A DNA stretch of 6,197 nucleotides from JBBQVS01 sp964250765 (GTDB lineage: Bacteria; Chloroflexota; Ktedonobacteria; Ktedonobacterales; Ktedonobacteraceae): the NCBI GenBank assembly GCA_964250765.1, contig CAXUHF010000206.1, positions 1 through 6,197 on the forward strand, in the 5' to 3' direction. This document shows positions 4,829 through 6,197 of this stretch, piece after piece. Positions within the stretch are counted from its first letter, which is position 1; each line of letters starts with the position of its first letter. The position numbers and the translations under genes were made by a program. The notes below the pieces were generated by a model. That model ran no database searches, had not been told where the DNA came from, and saw nothing but the letters and a program-made list of their open reading frames with translations.

Positions 4829-6091
4829 ATGCAGATGGAAGAACCAGCCATAATAACGTTAGAAGACGTGGAGCCAGATACGCAATCATGGCGGAATATT
4901 GTGCAGCCGTGGTGGACAGCTATGCTGTCGATTCTTCCAATCTTCCTGCTGACACGTTTTCTTTTTGTGTTCCTTACATATATTGGAGGCGTACTTTTCA
5001 CCGCCGCCGATTTCGCTGCAACCTCTGTATCCTATCACGATTTGCTGGCGAACTGGAATCGTGGTGATGTAACGAGTTATCTTACGCTTGCCACAAATGG
5101 TTACACGCAACCTGCGCAAACTCTTTTATTTCCACTCTTCCCTACACTTATTCGCGTTCTTGCACCACTGTTTCGCCAGAGCCAGTTAACGGCGAGCTTT
5201 TTCCTCTCGAACCTCGCGTTTCTCGGCGTATTGATTATCTTCTATCATGTAGTGGAAATCGAGTTTGACCGAGATACCGCGAAACGCGCTGTGTTGTACA
5301 TCACAATTTTTCCGACGGCGTTTGTCTTTTTCATCGCCTACAGCGAGTCGCTTTTTCTCTTCTTTGCGCTTGCTTCGTTTTATAGTATGCGTCGTGGTTT
5401 CTGGTGGCTTGCGGGTCTCTTTGGTGCGTTAGCAACACTAACACAATTCGCAGGGCTTTTTTTGTTTGTGGTGTTCCTCTGCGAGTTTATGCGTCAGATG
5501 GGGCCGCAAGTACGACAGGTTTGGCAAGAACAGTCGCAACTACTGTCACGCGTCCGTCCGGCACTTCCAGCACTCGCAGCTTTGCTTATTCCGCTTGCAC
5601 TTATACTCTATTTTTCGGCGTTACGAGCAATCTTTGGAGACCCATTTGTATTTATACAGACACAGGGCCAAGCGAGTGCGGGCTTTTCCTCACTCTTTAT
5701 CGCGCTCAAAGCACTCGTAGATCAGCCTCACTTTAGTGTTGTCGTTGTACATACTTTACTTGATTTAACTGCATTGCTCCTCTTTGCAGGATTGATGCTA
5801 CTCTGCTTTTACGGGCCTGAACGCCTTATGAAGAGCCAATGGACATTTGCCGTATTCGGTATCCTTCTCCTCTGCTCAGCTCTCTTATTTTCGGGAAGCG
5901 CGACACAAGATACTACAACTTACGAGCCTCTCGCATTGATGCCACGTTTGGTTGTCAGTATCTTCCCAGGGTTTATTGTGCTTGCACGCTTCGGGCACCG
6001 TGCGTGGTTTCATCAAGTCTATCTTCTGCTCGCTTTACCGATGCTGACATTCTTTGTACTACAGTTTATCACCGGGCATTGGTTGATTTAA
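4829..6091 (+). CDS. PIG-V-like multi-pass membrane glycosyltransferase (GT-C type)
   Basis: This 420-residue integral membrane protein resembles bacterial relatives of PIG-V mannosyltransferases, which use polyprenyl-phosphate sugars and act on the outer face of the membrane. A short acidic cytoplasmic N-terminus (1-27) precedes the first membrane segment (about 30-52, with Arg43). The first outer loop carries W-N-R-G-D (76-80) and T-N-G-Y (89-92), matching the family's Trp/Asp...Gly-Tyr signature; Asp80 is the likely catalytic-site acid. F-P-L-F-P (101-105) and F-P-T-A-F followed by Y-S-E-S-L-F (161-176) are further family marks. A position usually Arg in related proteins (after A-T-L-T) is Gln206 here. 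Several further hydrophobic segments follow to the C-terminus. The start ATG is preceded by AAGGGA (4812-4817) at 11 bases, and a stop at 4808 excludes an earlier start. The sugar and acceptor are unknown. A perfect hairpin lies 13 bases after the stop. Confidence 0.82.
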   Translation: MQMEEPAIITLEDVEPDTQSWRNIVQPWWTAMLSILPIFLLTRFLFVFLTYIGGVLFTAADFAATSVSYHDLLANWNRGDVTSYLTLATNGYTQPAQTLLFPLFPTLIRVLAPLFRQSQLTASFFLSNLAFLGVLIIFYHVVEIEFDRDTAKRAVLYITIFPTAFVFFIAYSESLFLFFALASFYSMRRGFWWLAGLFGALATLTQFAGLFLFVVFLCEFMRQMGPQVRQVWQEQSQLLSRVRPALPALAALLIPLALILYFSALRAIFGDPFVFIQTQGQASAGFSSLFIALKALVDQPHFSVVVVHTLLDLTALLLFAGLMLLCFYGPERLMKSQWTFAVFGILLLCSALLFSGSATQDTTTYEPLALMPRLVVSIFPGFIVLARFGHRAWFHQVYLLLALPMLTFFVLQFITGHWLI

Positions 6092-6104
6092 AAATCTTTT
6101 TGTG

Positions 6105-6175
6105 TCATCTATTATTGAAAAGATGGACTGGGCGACCATTGGGGTCGCCCAGTCCATCTTTTCAATAATAGATGA
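6105..6175. terminator. Perfect 33 bp stem-loop, probable bidirectional terminator
   Basis: Bases 6105-6137 pair without mismatch with 6175-6143 around the 5-base loop ATTGG. The inner 16 bp (6122-6137 with 6143-6158) are GC-rich. They are bordered by GAAAA on the left and TTTTC on the right, the classical A-tract/stem/T-tract layout of a terminator that works from both sides. The outer part adds TCATCTATTATT and its complement. It follows the PIG-V-like stop by 13 bases and probably also serves a convergent gene entering from the right edge. Confidence 0.7.
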
Positions 6176-6197
6176 AGACTTCACCCATAACTCCTGC

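Noticed and set aside
5404..5736. 110-residue plus-strand frame inside the PIG-V-like gene, and similar minus-strand frames inside the transpeptidase gene
   Set aside because: They are fully contained in genes with clear family motifs, have no ribosome binding sites, and their translations show no domain features.

Overview
This 6.2 kb window looks like chromosomal DNA of a free-living bacterium, most plausibly a Ktedonobacter-like Chloroflexota. That placement is an inference from gene content and moderate GC (a Tat-exported ferritin-like protein, a zinc-ribbon/L,D-transpeptidase fusion, a PIG-V-like membrane glycosyltransferase and a NUDIX protein of the Q-R-V-G-S-Y type); nothing in the window proves it. 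There are no RNA genes, insertion sequences or CRISPR arrays that I can see.

Layout. 1-314 is non-coding leader with a near-perfect 21 bp inverted repeat. 315-1160 (+) encodes a Tat-secreted ferritin-like protein with a full set of candidate di-iron ligands. After 98 bp comes 1259-3262 (+), a 667-residue membrane-anchored L,D-transpeptidase with a cytoplasmic four-cysteine zinc ribbon and a long extracytoplasmic stalk of degenerate repeats. A perfect 70 bp palindrome (3263-3332) starts on the base after its stop codon and separates it from a convergent dinD-like gene (3342-4186, -). That gene is broken by a single-base frameshift in a short A/T run. Upstream of dinD on the same strand is a NUDIX hydrolase (4274-4726, -). 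Between them lie a terminator-like hairpin and a candidate dinD promoter. The NUDIX gene is divergent from a PIG-V-like multi-pass membrane protein (4829-6091, +). The two are driven by near-consensus sigma70-type promoters that occupy the same 34 bp in opposite directions. A second perfect hairpin (33 bp stem, 5 nt loop) closes the window.

How the genes work together. The first two genes both act outside the cytoplasmic membrane (ferritin-like protein and wall cross-linking enzyme), as probably does the PIG-V-like glycosyltransferase, so much of the window concerns the cell envelope. dinD and NUDIX are cytoplasmic housekeeping or stress genes. I see no evidence of one dedicated multi-gene system. 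The most notable points are the long perfect inter-gene palindromes, the overlapping divergent promoters, the zinc-ribbon/transpeptidase architecture with repeats, and the single-base lesion in dinD.
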